From Limnanthes douglasii subsp. nivea (Eukaryota; Streptophyta; Magnoliopsida; Brassicales; Limnanthaceae): a stretch of DNA of 64,000 nt. The stretch's first letter is position 1; each line of letters opens with the position of its first letter. This document shows positions 51,897 to 63,059 of this stretch, piece after piece. Where the stretch lies: assembly GCA_036936605.1 (NCBI GenBank), contig JAUPFV010000004.1:297952009-298016008 (forward strand). Reading direction: 5' to 3'. Position numbers and translations under genes: made by a program. Below the pieces are notes generated by a model. It worked only from the letters and a program-made list of their open reading frames with translations, had not been told where the DNA came from and ran no database searches.

Positions 51897-52430
51897 AAGT
51901 TGTTTAAATATGTACTTGTTTAAAGTCCATGTAAATATTATGGGGCACACTCTTTCCTACCCTGGTGGCGCGGGGAGGTTTAAATGAGGTGTCCGGGTTT
52001 TTCAATAAAATTTGATGCCTTCTTAAAATATTCGGAGTGGTTTGATTCCAATTTCTTTAAAGTCTTTTGAGGATCTTTGGCAGATCAGATTAATTTGGTT
52101 GAATGATGACCATTAAAAACATGTCATCAGAGATTTTAAACAGTCTCATCTTAAATACTTGTAAAATAAATAAGGGATCTTTAAACATTAGACATTAAAT
52201 TTAAGCAAGTATGAAACATAGAAAAAATTTAGCAAGATAAACTTGTCCGGTTAAAAACCGGATAATAATATTAAAACATAAAATATGCCTTAGCCATCCG
52301 AGGACTTTAAGTTTAAAGAAATGATCAACCGGACTTGAACCAGACATGGTTACAAAAATTCCTTGGCCATCCAAGGACTTTGGTATTTCACAAGATTAAG
52401 AAAAACAAGTAAGAAAAGATAGTTAAAACC
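51897..52430. other. Convergent spacer of element B2
   Basis: Contains the pol-side hairpin (51956-51978), AATAAA (52004-52009), and two decayed CCTTGG hairpins (52286-52306, 52359-52380). No gene is seen. Confidence 0.7.
51956..51978 (+). other. Conserved hairpin downstream of pol, element B2
   Basis: CCT, bulged A, CCCTG, loop GTGGCG, CGGGGAGG: the stem of element D with one bulge. Confidence 0.6.
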
Positions 52431-55397
52431 TCAGGGCTTATTCCCTTCGGATGTTCCTACATCGTCTTTTTTCTTAGGATCTTTGGGTTCACCCCTTGAA
52501 CTCTCTCCGGTTCCTTCTTCCTCATCAGTGGTAGAGTCGATCCCACTGGAGTAATTCTTCTTATCACCATCTTACAGTGTGTGGAATGGAATGTCCTCAT
52601 ACTCCACGAATTCCCATAAGAGACCAAGTGTTCTCCTTGGAAACTTCTCGTGAAAGAGAAGTACCATATCAGACTTTACTTCAGCATACATTTTTTCCAA
52701 TGAATCTATCACTTCATTGGTGTATTTATCTATGCTGGTCTGAATCCTCATGTCCTACTCCTTCACTAAGTCTTCATTTAACTTGGTTGCCTTGGACACG
52801 GCCTCTTTAAGGGAAGTCTTGTCACCGGACAGAGTTCGGATGGCATCGTCCTTAGTCTTCATCTCTCCCTTCAAGGTGGAAAGATCTTTTCCAAACCAAA
52901 GAATTTAGTTCGGACCTATGTGTTAGCCGTCTCCGAAGTGGCTAGCTTGGTTTCCAGATCTTCTTTCTCCTTCTTCAACTTCTCAACTTCCTTCTCCAGT
53001 GCCTCAATACTCTAGCTGGCATTGAGGAGGTCAGTAGACAAACTCTCATTGTCTGTGTTGAGGGTGTTGATGAGGGCAGACTAATTTTTTACTTGCCTTT
53101 CCAAGTTGAGCACTGGATGAATATGGCCCAGGAGAGAGTGAGTCACTACATCATGTTCCCCTGAGACAGTGAAGGACTCGCCATTGAAAGTAACCATATT
53201 GGAAGAGCTTGGGGGAAGGTGAGGGCCAGCAAAGTCGTCTTTCTCAAAATCGTTGAAATAGAGACCAATATTTTGGAGGCCACTGATGTCTACTCCATCA
53301 ATATCCCCTCCGGTACCCTCCCCGGATTGTAGATCGGTAGGGATCTGCTCTGCTAAGGTGGGATCAGTTGGGTCTGCCGGAGGTAGAGGCTCTGAAGGGC
53401 GAAGGATTACTTCATCCCCTAAGGTGACCTTCTTCTTATTAGCAGTCCTCTTATCGCTGCTTGCTCCCCTTTTTCGGTCCTTTTTAGGAGGCTTTAGTGT
53501 ATTTTGAGGTTCACCAGCCTCCTTAATAGTCTCATCCTCAACTACTTTAAGCAAAGTAGCATTAATCTCTCCTTGGGTCTTCTCTTCTTGATTCTCCGGA
53601 GCAGTCTCCTCTGTAGCACCCCGAACTGTTTCTGCTGCAGCCCTCTTTTTCTTGCCCTTCCCTTTCATTTTGCTTAGGGCTTTGGCTCTGGAAGGCAAGG
53701 CCAGTTTGCCATCTTTCTCCTATGTTCTTTTAAGTATGACAGCTGGAGGAGGTGGTGTAGTCAGCTCCTTCCATGTGAGATCTCTCTGACCCGTAGTATT
53801 CCACAAGTAGGATCTCACCAAGTTTCCTGAAGTAAAACAGTTGTGGAAGGCGTTCCCCCAATGATCAGCAGCCCGGGCGTTTAGCTTGGCACATGTGGTC
53901 TGCCCCTTCTCCAAATAGCCGGTGAACTCCTTCGGCAATACTGACATGAGAGAATTGGTGATTCAGGAATTAATTTTTTGTAAAATAAGAAAGACAAACA
54001 AAACTGAATACTTACTTGTGCTCTTCCATCTGCTGGTGAGCATGCTAGGATTAACATTGGCCTTAATCTTTCTCATATTCTCCCACGTCCCACTGATGAA
54101 TATGAACTGGGTCTTCCAGTTTTTCTCTGATTCCAACAGGTCATCCACCACTTTGAAGTTGTCTCCCATGTTGTAGTGGTAGAATGTGATGTGATAGTTT
54201 TTGCACATGCTGGCCACTGCAGCGAATTGTTCCCTGGGGAGAGAAATGTCGGACAACCTCGATGCCATTATACAGGCAATAAGAGTATACCAAACATTTG
54301 GACTCAGCTGGCTTGGACAGAGTTTAATCAGGTGAAAATACTTGACGATTTCTGGATCCAAAGGTAATCTGAGCTCCCAGTTGAATAGCTCAGTATAAAT
54401 GCCGATCTCGTTGAGCTTGCAGTCCATCGGAGTTTCTGGTGTAACTGGTATTCTCACCTTCACTAATTCTAGGATCCCCCACTTGGTTTCGGATCTGGCC
54501 CAGCTCAACGGTGTGAGTATAGACATAGGTGATGTTCTGCATGGCCAGCAGATTCTTCACATTGAACTTCTGAAAACAAGGTCCCACCTTTCCCTCCAAG
54601 CTCTCCGGCAGCTCCGGATGAGCCATTCCCACCATCACCTTGCCCTTTCATTTTTTGTCAGAAGCAGCGTCCTCAGTCTGTCCATAAGATTCAGTCTCGA
54701 AGGGGGCCTCTTTGATGCTATCTTCCATTACTTCTTCCATCATTGTGGAAGGTTTGTTAGTCCTTGAGGATGGAAGAATGTCAGCTTGTGGGTCGGTGCT
54801 ATGTCCGGATGGCTGAGTATCAGTTCTTTCTAGAGTTCTGATGTCCGGTTGGGGCTCAGCTCCAGAAGACTTTGTTTGAAGAGTTATTCTAGTTGTCTCT
54901 AATCTAGAGGGTTTGTCCCTTGGGGCTCTTATAGATACCTCTGATCCGGAGGCTTTATCTTTGGTTGCTGACTTAGATGCCCCCATTTTTGAGAACTTGA
55001 GTTGTGAGCCAGTTGCTTGTCCTTTTACCAAGCGTGTTGTTCGGCGAGGGTTGGTTTTCACTTGGGATTTCTCAATGTCAAATCCCATAGCGATAAACTG
55101 AGAAGGCTTCCTAACACTTGATATTGCTTTCTCTTGAATGGTAGAAGGTTGAGACTCTTGAACAGAGGACCCTGACGGGATTGACGAGAGGTTTGGCTTG
55201 AATAAACGTTTAGGTTTTGCACTTTTGGTAGAAGATGATCCTTGATCAGCTTCTAAGGATGGTGTATCAGACTTACTGCTTGGAGAAACTGGAAGACCAG
55301 CAGCAATGCATCTCTCACGTTCGACTTTTTTCGTTTTCTCTAGTTCAGAAAGATTTAACCAACCGTCTTTCACAAGAGCGTTTCTCGTTGTGAACAT
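52431..55397 (-). pseudogene. Antisense ORF of element B2 (many breaks)
   Basis: ATG at 55397 (MFTTRNALVKDGWLNLSELE). Exon 1 to 54016 with frameshifts near 54645 and 54480; the gypsy-type domain is still clear (YTELFNWELRLPLDPEIVKY). Intron 54015-53941. Exon 2 (LPKEFTGYLEKGQTTCAKLN) has TAG at 53720, TAG at 53081 and several later stops and shifts; ends GTSEGNKP at 52431. Coiled-coil part recognisable. Most diverged of the complete copies, which makes its conserved parts informative. Confidence 0.78.
53941..54015 (-). other. Intron in antisense ORF, element B2 (75 bp)
   Basis: GTAAGT donor, ATGTCAG acceptor, phase 1, same position as in A2, C, D and E. Confidence 0.72.
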
Positions 55398-55832
55398 AAA
55401 ACTATCCAAGAGAGGTTTTGATAGAAAAGGTGAAAAGCTCTGAGAAAAGAAATTATGGAGTGGTGAAGATGGTGAAACAGTGAAAGAAAGTAATTTATAT
55501 ATTAGTAAGACAAAAAACTACTGATACCTAGGAGAAAACGAAAAGATTTAGGTAATGATTGAAAACGACGCTGATGTAAGAAGCATTAAATGCTGGAGTT
55601 ACTTTTCAGGCTTAGTGAGAGTGCCGTTCTAGGAAGAAAACGGTTGGTAGGACGAATCAAAATGCAACACGTGTCCCACGATCCAAAGAAAAACTCTTAG
55701 AATTCTGAGAAGAAATCAGTTCGGATAAACCTTGAACCAAACACATAAACGGGCCGGAAAATGTTGTTACTGACTAAATGAGTTTTTTAGTCCTGCCAGA
55801 GACCTTTGACAAAGCCAAAAAAAATGGGCTAC
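55398..55832 (-). promoter_or_regulatory. Promoter-like region of the antisense ORF and polypurine tract, B2
   Basis: CACGTG at 55668-55673, ACATCAGCGTCGTT at 55564-55577, CCTAGG near 55529, TATAAAT at 55493-55499, ATG 55397: same order and similar spacing as D. The polypurine tract AAAAAAAATGGGCTAC (55817-55832) abuts the 3' LTR. Confidence 0.6.
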
Positions 55833-56209
55833 TGATGAGTCCGGATTTATTCGCCACCACTCACTGAGAAAACCGGACTGGGGTAATTCGGACAATAGGT
55901 GCCCACTGAACTATCCGGACAGGACAAAAGTATTAAAACAGTAAACACCTTTTGACTAAGTTGGGTGCTAATCTACTTAAGAACTAATGGGTCTTTAAAC
56001 TCGACCTGGTTTCACAACTTGACCCGAAAGCCCACGGGTCCATAATTAAGGGTATAAATACCCAACCACTTTCATTAATGAGGGTAATGAGCATTTAATA
56101 CAACCAGGCAGCTTAAATCTCTCACTACAAAACACCCAAACATTTAATACCTTTGAAATTCTCTAAAACAGTGGACAAAATTACCCTCAGTTCAAAATAA
56201 ACCACATCA
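55833..56209 (+). repeat. 3' LTR of element B2 (about 377 bp)
   Basis: TGATGAGTCCGGATTTATTC to about CCACATCA. Contains GTATAAATACCC. The right end is uncertain by a few bases since the partner LTR and target duplication are not visible. Confidence 0.78.
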
Positions 56210-56604
56210 ATAACAATGTTTATTATATAAAATATAAAGACTAAATTTATGTATTTTGTGATTAAGGACTAAAGTAAAGAAAAGATAAGAGATAGAGGGG
56301 TTAAATGATATACCCTAAGAACTTGTTTGTAAATAGTAGAAGAGTGGGGTGAGAAATCCACTTTAACGATGGTAATTATGTAATTTTACTATCCACCTCA
56401 TTAATATATAAAGGACATTTTATTTTGGGGAAAATGACCAATGATTACTCAATTGTTGCTACATTTATTCCTTTTGTCTTTTTCACTCTCTACAAAATAC
56501 TGATTCTCTTACTAACAGCATCCGATACTAACATTTCTTAGACAAACGCTCAATCATGAACATTTCCGCACCTGAGCTTACCTAAGAATTATCTGAGTTT
56601 ATCA
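56210..56604 (+). repeat. Remnant 5' LTR of element F
   Basis: Sequence after the B2 LTR up to TTTATCA, which precedes the primer binding site. TATATAAA at 56405-56412. The left part was displaced by the B2 insertion. The layout (TATA, pyrimidine-rich leader, CCTGAGC near the end) resembles the A LTR. Confidence 0.7.
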
Positions 56605-56605
56605 G

Positions 56606-56624
56606 TGGCACCGTCTGTGGGAAC
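56606..56624 (+). promoter_or_regulatory. Primer binding site, element F
   Basis: TGGCACCGTCTGTGGGAAC, one base after the LTR, as in A (TGGCGCCGTTTGTGGGAAA) with a few changes. Confidence 0.65.
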
Positions 56625-56685
56625 CTGAGTAGTACCAATAATTAATGTTCCAAAACCATAAAAATAATCTAAAGTAAAAAAAACC

Positions 56686-58400
56686 ATGGAAACTGAAGTC
56701 TGTGGTGAATTAGAGGTAAATACGACAAATGACTTGATTGGAGCTATATCTGGAGACCATTTGATGGAGTAAGTCATAAACGAAGGAAACGACCATAATC
56801 GATACGCTGAAGATCTCATTGAAGAGTTTATCCTAGTTGTCAAGCGAAAAGAGTTGTTGGAAGACATTGAAAGGCTAAACGCAGAAAAAGAAGCGATAAT
56901 AAGCTCAAGAAGAGTCAAGTCAAAATTCCAACGAGAGTGCGTTATGGTAGATCAGACTCAAGATGTTGTTCAGCCAGAGGAAAGACATCGGAGGAAAAAT
57001 CATCAGTCTTCCAAAAGGCGAGCTAGATCTGAACAACGATACAAATCATCAGATTCTAGTGAGTATACTTCTCTTAGGTTAGATGAATTTTTCATCCTGG
57101 GATACCGATGCTAGGTACAAAGCATATCATAAAAAAATATTCAAAGGTGCATAAAGGTTCCCATACGACCAGTCGGAGAGTGAAATATTTGAGGAAGAAG
57201 AAGCATGATCAAAAGAAGATGAAGTTATATTCCAAAGATCTCGACAAAGTGGTGAATGCAGTCCCACCTGAATATGTAACTCCTCGAAGAAAACTTCAAT
57301 CTGACAACTACAATCAAGATTACCGAGTCAGTAATCAATTTACTTTTCCAACCGAGGAAAGACCGTATATGACTGCAAATGAAGGTCTAGGGGAATTTCT
57401 TACAAGGTCGGACATAATTGGAGGTAACCTTCGCTCTCTCCTGAGATCTTGTTCGGACACCTCCCTAAGTGGTTTGACATTTCCAAGCTGGAAACGTTTG
57501 ATGAGACCCAAGATCCAAATAGTCACATTGAACTGTTCAAGAATTTCATGATCAACTACGATGATGATGACAAGTTATTATGCAATGCATTTTCTCAAAC
57601 TTTCAAGAATGTTGCATCAAAGTGGTATAACCGTTTGCCTCAAGGGTGTATAAAGAATTTTGACATGTTTTGGAGTATGTTTCGAAAGAACTTCGTTGGA
57701 AGCAAAAAATTCTGAGCGAATGGGGATACTATCATTTACTGCAAACAAAAAGTTACGGAGAGTTTAAAAGAGTATACGAAGTATTTTATTCAGGTTAAGA
57801 CATATATGGAATTTTGCGATGAAAAAGTGGCTAAGGCTGTTTTCCGAATGGGTTTTCTTCCGGGTGTGATGAATACTAATACCATAGAGACATATGTCAT
57901 GACATTCGGAGCATTGTTGGATCAGATTGAGAAACTTATTCTAGTTGAAGAAACTAGAGCTTTGGAAATAGAATCGATGGCCCAATTCTAACGAAATCCG
58001 ACATTGATAAGAGCCAGTGCATCACCAGTAAATGTCCGACCACATGTGTCGCAGCCAACGACAACAGTCCGTCCTCGAGCACCAGTTCAAGCCACAAGTC
58101 AAGCTCCTCAAAAGGAAGTAAACAATCAACAGTACGCATCTGCGGTCAAAACTCCACAATACGTTTGACCCATGTCCAACAAGTAGGTCTGACCTGCTCA
58201 TTATGCTGATTTGACTGAGTGTCTATCAAATATCTTTGAGAAGGCGCGTTCAAATGTACACTTTCGCAAGCCTTTCCCAATGCAGACCCCAAAGGAGCAT
58301 ATGAAAAATAAATATAGTCAGTATCATGAGGATATTGGGCATGATACAAAAGACTGCGTGGTGTTGAAAAGAGAAGTGCAATATTTGATGAAAAATTGAA
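56686..58400 (+). pseudogene. Gag, element F (broken)
   Basis: ATG 56686 (METEVCGELEVNTTNDL), TAA near 56770, then LLEDIERLNAEKEAI, a basic region with frameshifts near 57100, gag domain 57449-57715 (HIELFKNFMINYDDDDKL), TGA near 57713, continuation to 57991 and a knuckle remnant (QYHEDIGHDTKDC, first Cys lost) near 58320-58360. Aligned to A along its whole length. Confidence 0.78.
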
Positions 58401-58559
58401 AGTTAATTAACTTTGTGAAGAAGAATACTACAATAGATCTTAAGTAGGAAGTTGTTCCTAGCAAGAGGATGTGATGATGATATCTGAAGCAATCGATCAA
58501 AGAGTCTTTAGATCTGAAGCCATGTAGAAACAGTATAAACATGGTAGAAGAGTCGATCG

Positions 58560-59359
58560 TAAGAGAAAAAATTAGTGAGTTATGTGCTTTCTTTGAGCCA
58601 CTAACCATTTTTGGTGGGGATACAGTTGCAGGAATATAAAATTATTCCCGGAAAAAGCACATTGTTAGTCTGGAAACAGAGTTAGAAACAGGTTCTTCAA
58701 TACATTTGTACAAAAATCCATCCCCAATACTTTGCTTCGAAGATGATGACATAAGAGACGTAGCTGGTCCGCATGAGGATGCAGTAGTAATTGGAGCAGA
58801 GATAGTGGGAAATGAGATAAGAAATTTTTTGATTGATACTGGTAGTTCACCAAACATAGTGTTTATGTCTAGTTATAGCCAGATAAAAAACCCACCAATA
58901 ATCTTGCGATCGGATTGAACGATAGTTGGATTCACTGGCGCTACTGCTGAAGTAGTCGGAGAGTTCAAAGGGATGGTTAAGTTGGGCCGAGGACCATTCA
59001 AGAAGATAGTTACCATTTTATTTGTAGTGGTAGATGCTCCCACATCTTACAACGCTATCTTTGGAAGGTATTGGTTGTCTAAAATGGATGTTGTTTCATC
59101 TATTGTCCATCAATGTTTGAAGTACATGGTAGGAAGCAACGTGGGAACGGTAAAAAGTAGCAAAAAGATGACAAGAGAATGTTATCGAGCAGTGTTGGAC
59201 CCCAAGCAGTTAAAGGGGGTTGAGTCGAAAAAAGAATATCAATCAGTGGGGGCTCCCACGATGTCCGATCTCGTGGATGTCACAGATGATAGTTTTGAGG
59301 ATCATATCTGTTTTCTCAGTAAAACCTTAAAATTGGTAAAAGATTGTCCAATGAGGTAA
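58560..59359 (+). pseudogene. Protease, element F
   Basis: CAFFEPLTIFGGDTVAG, a stop, then RKKHIVSLETE (the five-A run that is shortened in A1 and A2), FEDDDIRDVAGPHEDAVVIG, DTGSSPNIVF, TGA near 58916, and LGRGPFKKIVTILFVVVDAP to TAA 59357. At 59204-59212 it reads AAG CAG TTA where A has TAG CAA TTA: the conserved stop is a Lys codon here. Confidence 0.78.
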
Positions 59360-59439
59360 GAGAAAGTTTAATAAAAAAAAATTCAACCAAATTAAATTTT
59401 TTACATGGTGTACAGAAGATGTCACATGATTCCCAGCAA

Positions 59440-60100
59440 ACGTAATATGTCATAGGCTTGCGATACGAAACAATGTTCGTCTAATCATACAGAAGAGGAG
59501 ATCATTTTCTCAAGAAGAAGGTGAAGCGATAATGGCAGAGGTGGACCGTTTAACCAAAATGGGTCACATACACGAGTCACAGTATCCTTTGTAGACTGCT
59601 AACCCGGTCTTAGTAAAGAAGAAAAATGACAAGTGGCGAATATGTGTGGACTTCACCGATTTAAACAGAGCATGCCCCAAAGATCCTTTCCTTGTGCCTA
59701 GAATAGATCAGTTAGTTGACTCAACATCTGAAAACCGATTGTTGTCTTTTATGGATTCCTACGCTGGGTACAATTAAATCCAAATGGACCCAAGAGATCA
59801 AGAGAGTACAACTTTTATCACCTACAGAGGTTTAAACTGTTATAAGTTAATGACATTCGGGTTAAAAAATACTGGGGCAACATACAAACGGTTAGTAAAC
59901 AAAGATTTTGAGTGTCAGATTGGAATACTGAGGTTTACATTTATGACATGCTAGTCAAGAGCCTAAAAGATGAAAATCACATAGCTAACTTAGAAGAAAC
60001 TTTTGCTAATTTGACGAAGATAAATTTGAAGTTGAATCTGGAGAAGTGCACGTTCAGGGTAAGATCCGGAATTATTTTTAGGCTACATAGTCAGTGAACA
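59440..60100 (+). pseudogene. RT, element F (active site mutated)
   Basis: LVKKKNDKWRICVDFTDLNR, RIDQLVDSTSENRLLSFMDS, a TAA near 59776, FGLKNTGATYKRLVN, a frameshift, then YIYDMLVKS: the first Asp of YIDD is Tyr. Continues LEETFANLTKINLKLNLEKC. Non-functional. Confidence 0.78.
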
Positions 60101-60109
60101 AGTTATTGA

Positions 60110-61130
60110 AGCCGATCTGGTACAACTAAATGCTCTGTATACTATGGTCCCACGAAGAACGATCAAAGTTACAAATCCTGACTGGAAGATTGACAGCGTT
60201 ACATAGGTTCATACCGCGGTCCTCAGAAAAATACGCCCCTTTCTTCCAGGTGTTAAGAAAAGAAAATTGATTTGATTGGACTCAAGAATGTTCGGATGCC
60301 TTTCATCAGATCAAAGAATACCTTTCTTCTCCGGAAATCTTGGCAAATCCAATTCTAGGGGAAAAGTTATACATCTATTTGGCAGTGTCAGATTTCACGG
60401 TGAGTGCAGTTTTAATCCGAGAAGAGTTGAATGTTCTGAAACTGGTTTATTATATGAGTAAAAGTATTATGGATGTTGAAAAGCGATATGTCAAGTTAGA
60501 AAAGTTAGCTCTTGCACTAGTTACATCTGCGCGAAAAATGAGGCATTACTTTTAGGCTCATTCAATTGTTGTACGAACATCTTTTCCATTAAAAACATGC
60601 TACAAAGGCATGATGTGTCGGGAAGAATGACGAAGTTGTCAGTGGAGCTTTGAGACTTTGATATTGAATTTGAACCGAAAAGTACTATTATAGTATAAAC
60701 ATCAGCTGACTTCTTAGTTTCACTCTAATTGGAATGAAATTGAAGTCGTTAAAGAAGAACTTAGAACATAGTGGATAGTTTGAACCAATGGGGTTTCAAT
60801 CTCATCTGGTAGTAGAGCAGGGGTACAGTTGATATCTCCAAAAGGGATCGTTATGTATTAAGCCATTCGATTCGGGTTTAAAGCATCAAATAGTGAAGCT
60901 GAGTACGAAGCTGCTTTGGCAGGCTTAAGACTTGCAAAAATGGTTGGAGCTAAAAGAGTAAGGCTAATAAGTGATTCACAATTTGTGGTAAACCATGCTT
61001 ATGGTCGGTCGGAGGCAATAAAAGATCACTTGGTAAAATATTTGGGGGTTTTGAAGTCTTTAACTTTGAGTTTCAGGGGAGTCAGATACGAACATGTCCA
61101 TATTACTCAGAGGAATACCCACGGATAGTC
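60110..61130 (+). pseudogene. RNase H and aRNH, element F (broken)
   Basis: RNase H (IYLAVSDFTVSAVLIREE, YYMSKSIMDVEKRYVKLEK), stops near 60555 and 60700, then a full-length aRNH region with a degraded first site (NG for DGG), SEAEYEAALAGLRLAKMVGA and LISDSQFVVNHAYG. It shows that the A lineage once had a complete aRNH. A short deletion near 61100 removes the ADSLAT part. Confidence 0.75.
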
Positions 61131-61685
61131 ATCCAGGAAAACCCATCGATCGTTAAGGGGCCCGAATCAGTTGAAGGGTGTGTTGAGGCCTTCCAAATTT
61201 CCACAACTGTAGTGAAGGGTTGGAGAAGTGAAATACAAGAATTCTTGGTCAACGACATATTACCAGTTGATAAGGTGATGGCCAAAATAATACTATTCAA
61301 GGCATATGGGTATGTTGTACTCGGAGACATACTTTATAAAAAAATCTTTTAGTCGTCCTTTACTCCGATTCTTAGGGAATGATGAATCGCAAATGATACT
61401 TTTAGAGTTACCTGACGCGGAAGGGTCAGCACATTGTGGTTACAAAACATTAATATGAAGAGTTCTTCCTGCTGGGTATTATTGGGAAACCCTTTCCTCG
61501 GATGCAAATGAATTAGTGCAGAAGTGTGATATTTTCTAAAGAATTTCTAACTCAATTCATGCACCGGGTGTACCCCTCGAATCTATATCAGAGTCTTTAC
61601 CATTTGACCGGTGGGGAATCGATCTAGTCGAACCCCTTCCGATGGCATCAGGAGGTCGTCAGACAATCACCGAAGTAATCATTGA
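61131..61685 (+). pseudogene. Integrase N-terminal half, element F (truncated)
   Basis: IVIQENPSIV, a linker, a Lys/Phe region (frameshift), ELPDAEGSAHCGYKT zinc region, then GIDLVEPLPMASGGRQTIT with the first core Asp. Similarity to A stops at about 61670, inside the core; the second Asp and the Glu are absent. Confidence 0.75.
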
Positions 61686-62031
61686 ATCCTTGCTATAAAC
61701 ATACAAACTTTGAGATAAACTAGAAACAATAAAAATTACCCTTATATGTGAGTAATGAAGATGCACTTAAATATTTTACTAAGGAAAGAAACTAACTGTA
61801 AGAATAGAAAAGGCTACTAAATGTAGTTGCTTTCCTTTTTTAGCAATATATACCATTACCAAGAGAGAAACTGTTTAGTAACCCCAATAACTACTTGACA
61901 TGTGTCGTGAAAAAACTAAATGTTTAAAGTCGTGACCTTTCGATACTTGATAATACCCTTCAGATGCAATTCGGAAATTATTTACAATATAGCTCTCCCG
62001 AAATACTTTGGAAAGAGCTAAGGGGGCTAGC
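61686..62031 (-). pseudogene. Stub of antisense ORF with its promoter region, element H
   Basis: Minus strand ATG at 61702 followed by TTTATAGCAAGG (MFIAR, compare MFTAR), then the break. Upstream: an ATATATA TATA-like box near 61846-61852 and GACACATGTC at 61897-61906, the G-box position with one change. 330 bases to the LTR. Confidence 0.55.
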
Positions 62032-62411
62032 TGATAGGATCAGAAAATTTTGGATGTCATTTATTGTAAAGTGGGTCGGAATATATTTAGAGGGGTAGTT
62101 TGGACCATATAGTTAAAACTTGATGAATAATCAATAAGCTAAGTAAGTTTAGTGACTCAACTAATACTACATTGGTTTGTGGGCCTGGGGGCTCATGAGA
62201 TCGACCCGCATAAGTGACCCGACCCGAATGGCTCATAGATCTTAAAAAGAGTATAAATAGCTCAACCAACATCATTAAATGAGTTGGAATTTTTATAAAA
62301 ATATAAAATAAAAGCACCTCATTTTCTACCTAAACTTTATCAAGTATTTTATACCACACATAAATAAAAGATCTTCCAAAACTACCCCAAAGTTAGAATT
62401 CATCATCATCA
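62032..62411 (+). repeat. 3' LTR of element H (about 380 bp, diverged)
   Basis: TGATAGGATCAG to about ATCATCATCA. GTATAAATAGCTCAACC near 62250 followed by ATCATTAAATGAG, matching TATAAATACCCAACC and GCATTAAATGTGGG of the D LTR in layout. End uncertain. Confidence 0.6.
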
Positions 62412-62675
62412 ATATGGATGAGTTGTCATTCATTGTAAATTATTGTTCTAAGACTATGTATCTAATGTAGCTAATACATAATATGTCTCATTAGATTATT
62501 GTGAGCACACTTGAACAAATAGTAAAAATGTAGATTGGAGTGCTTTTCATGTCGTTAACACATCCAACTCAATCAATGTCATAATATCCGAGCAACTTTA
62601 CATTAATCTCTAAATTTACCTCAAAATTGTTCTCTACCAAGAGATTCTTCTCATACCAAATATCAAAATGAATAG
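62412..62675 (-). pseudogene. Ty1/copia RNase H fragment
   Basis: Minus-strand translation around 62500-62640 reads LLGYYDID, a stop, then VGCVNDMKSTPIYIFTICSS, which follows the copia RNase H pattern GYSDSDWAGC.DDRKST.GY.F. A shifted piece NETYYVLAT resembles the TEAEYVAAT motif. It is bounded by the H LTR and the G LTR. A remnant of an older, different element. Confidence 0.5.
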
Positions 62676-63059
62676 TGGTGATGGTAAAATCTATACCAAA
62701 GGTCAAACATGAAAAACCTTTAGCTTGTGGATATTAACTATTTTTATAAGGGTTTGTGAGAGAAAGGGGGTGTGCTAGTATTTGATGTCTTTAGAAAAAG
62801 TCCAACCCTCTTAATGATGTTAGTTGGGGTATTTATAGTGTTTTTTTTCTGACCCATGGTGCGTGCGGGTCAGATTTTATAGTCGGCTTGATTATATGAG
62901 CCGCCAAGCCCAAGAAATGAGTTTCTAGGCACATAACTGAGTCATTATCTCACTCAGGCTATTGTTCATCCATTGACATTTATCCGATCTTCCTGAACAG
63001 TCGTTCGGATAATATCAAAATCACTGGTGATATGCTTCCAACAATATCTTAACTGATCA
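62676..63059 (-). repeat. 3' LTR of element G (about 384 bp, diverged)
   Basis: Plus view TGGTGATGGTAAAATC (compare TGGTGAGGATAAAAG of E) to ACTGATCA. TATA box as GTATTTATAG near 62829. Shares the block ACATCATTAA followed by GGTTGGA with the H LTR on the opposite strand. Confidence 0.65.

Larger units (their letters stand above)
36808..56209 (+). mobile_element. Element B2: Tat-type element split by D, 5' part missing
   Basis: Pieces 36808-39634 and 50040-56209. Plus-strand order: Gag tail, protease, RT, RNase H (cut by element D at ATTAT), aRNH, integrase, spacer, antisense ORF on the minus strand, polypurine tract, 3' LTR. The 5' part lies beyond the A insertion and is not in the window. 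Many stops, so an old copy. Confidence 0.88.
56210..61685 (+). mobile_element. Element F: old A-type retrotransposon, truncated both ends
   Basis: Plus strand: remnant 5' LTR, primer binding site, gag, protease, RT, RNase H, complete-length aRNH and partial integrase, then an abrupt switch to element H near 61670-61690. It is closest to family A (gag LEDIERLNAEKE, DISKLETFDETQDPN) but far more decayed. B2 is inserted in its 5' LTR. No 3' LTR is found. Confidence 0.85.
61686..62411 (+). mobile_element. Element H: 3' end only of a B/C/D-type element
   Basis: Contains the first codons and promoter of a minus-strand antisense ORF, a polypurine tract GCTAAGGGGGCTAGC (62017-62031) and a diverged LTR. 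The left side is fused to the integrase of F. The LTR does not match the F LTR, so H is a separate element. Confidence 0.65.

Noticed and set aside
56210..62411. F and H as one element with an internal deletion
   Set aside because: The F LTR with its TGGCACC primer site is of the A type, whereas the H LTR resembles D, G and E; kept as separate, with the doubt stated.
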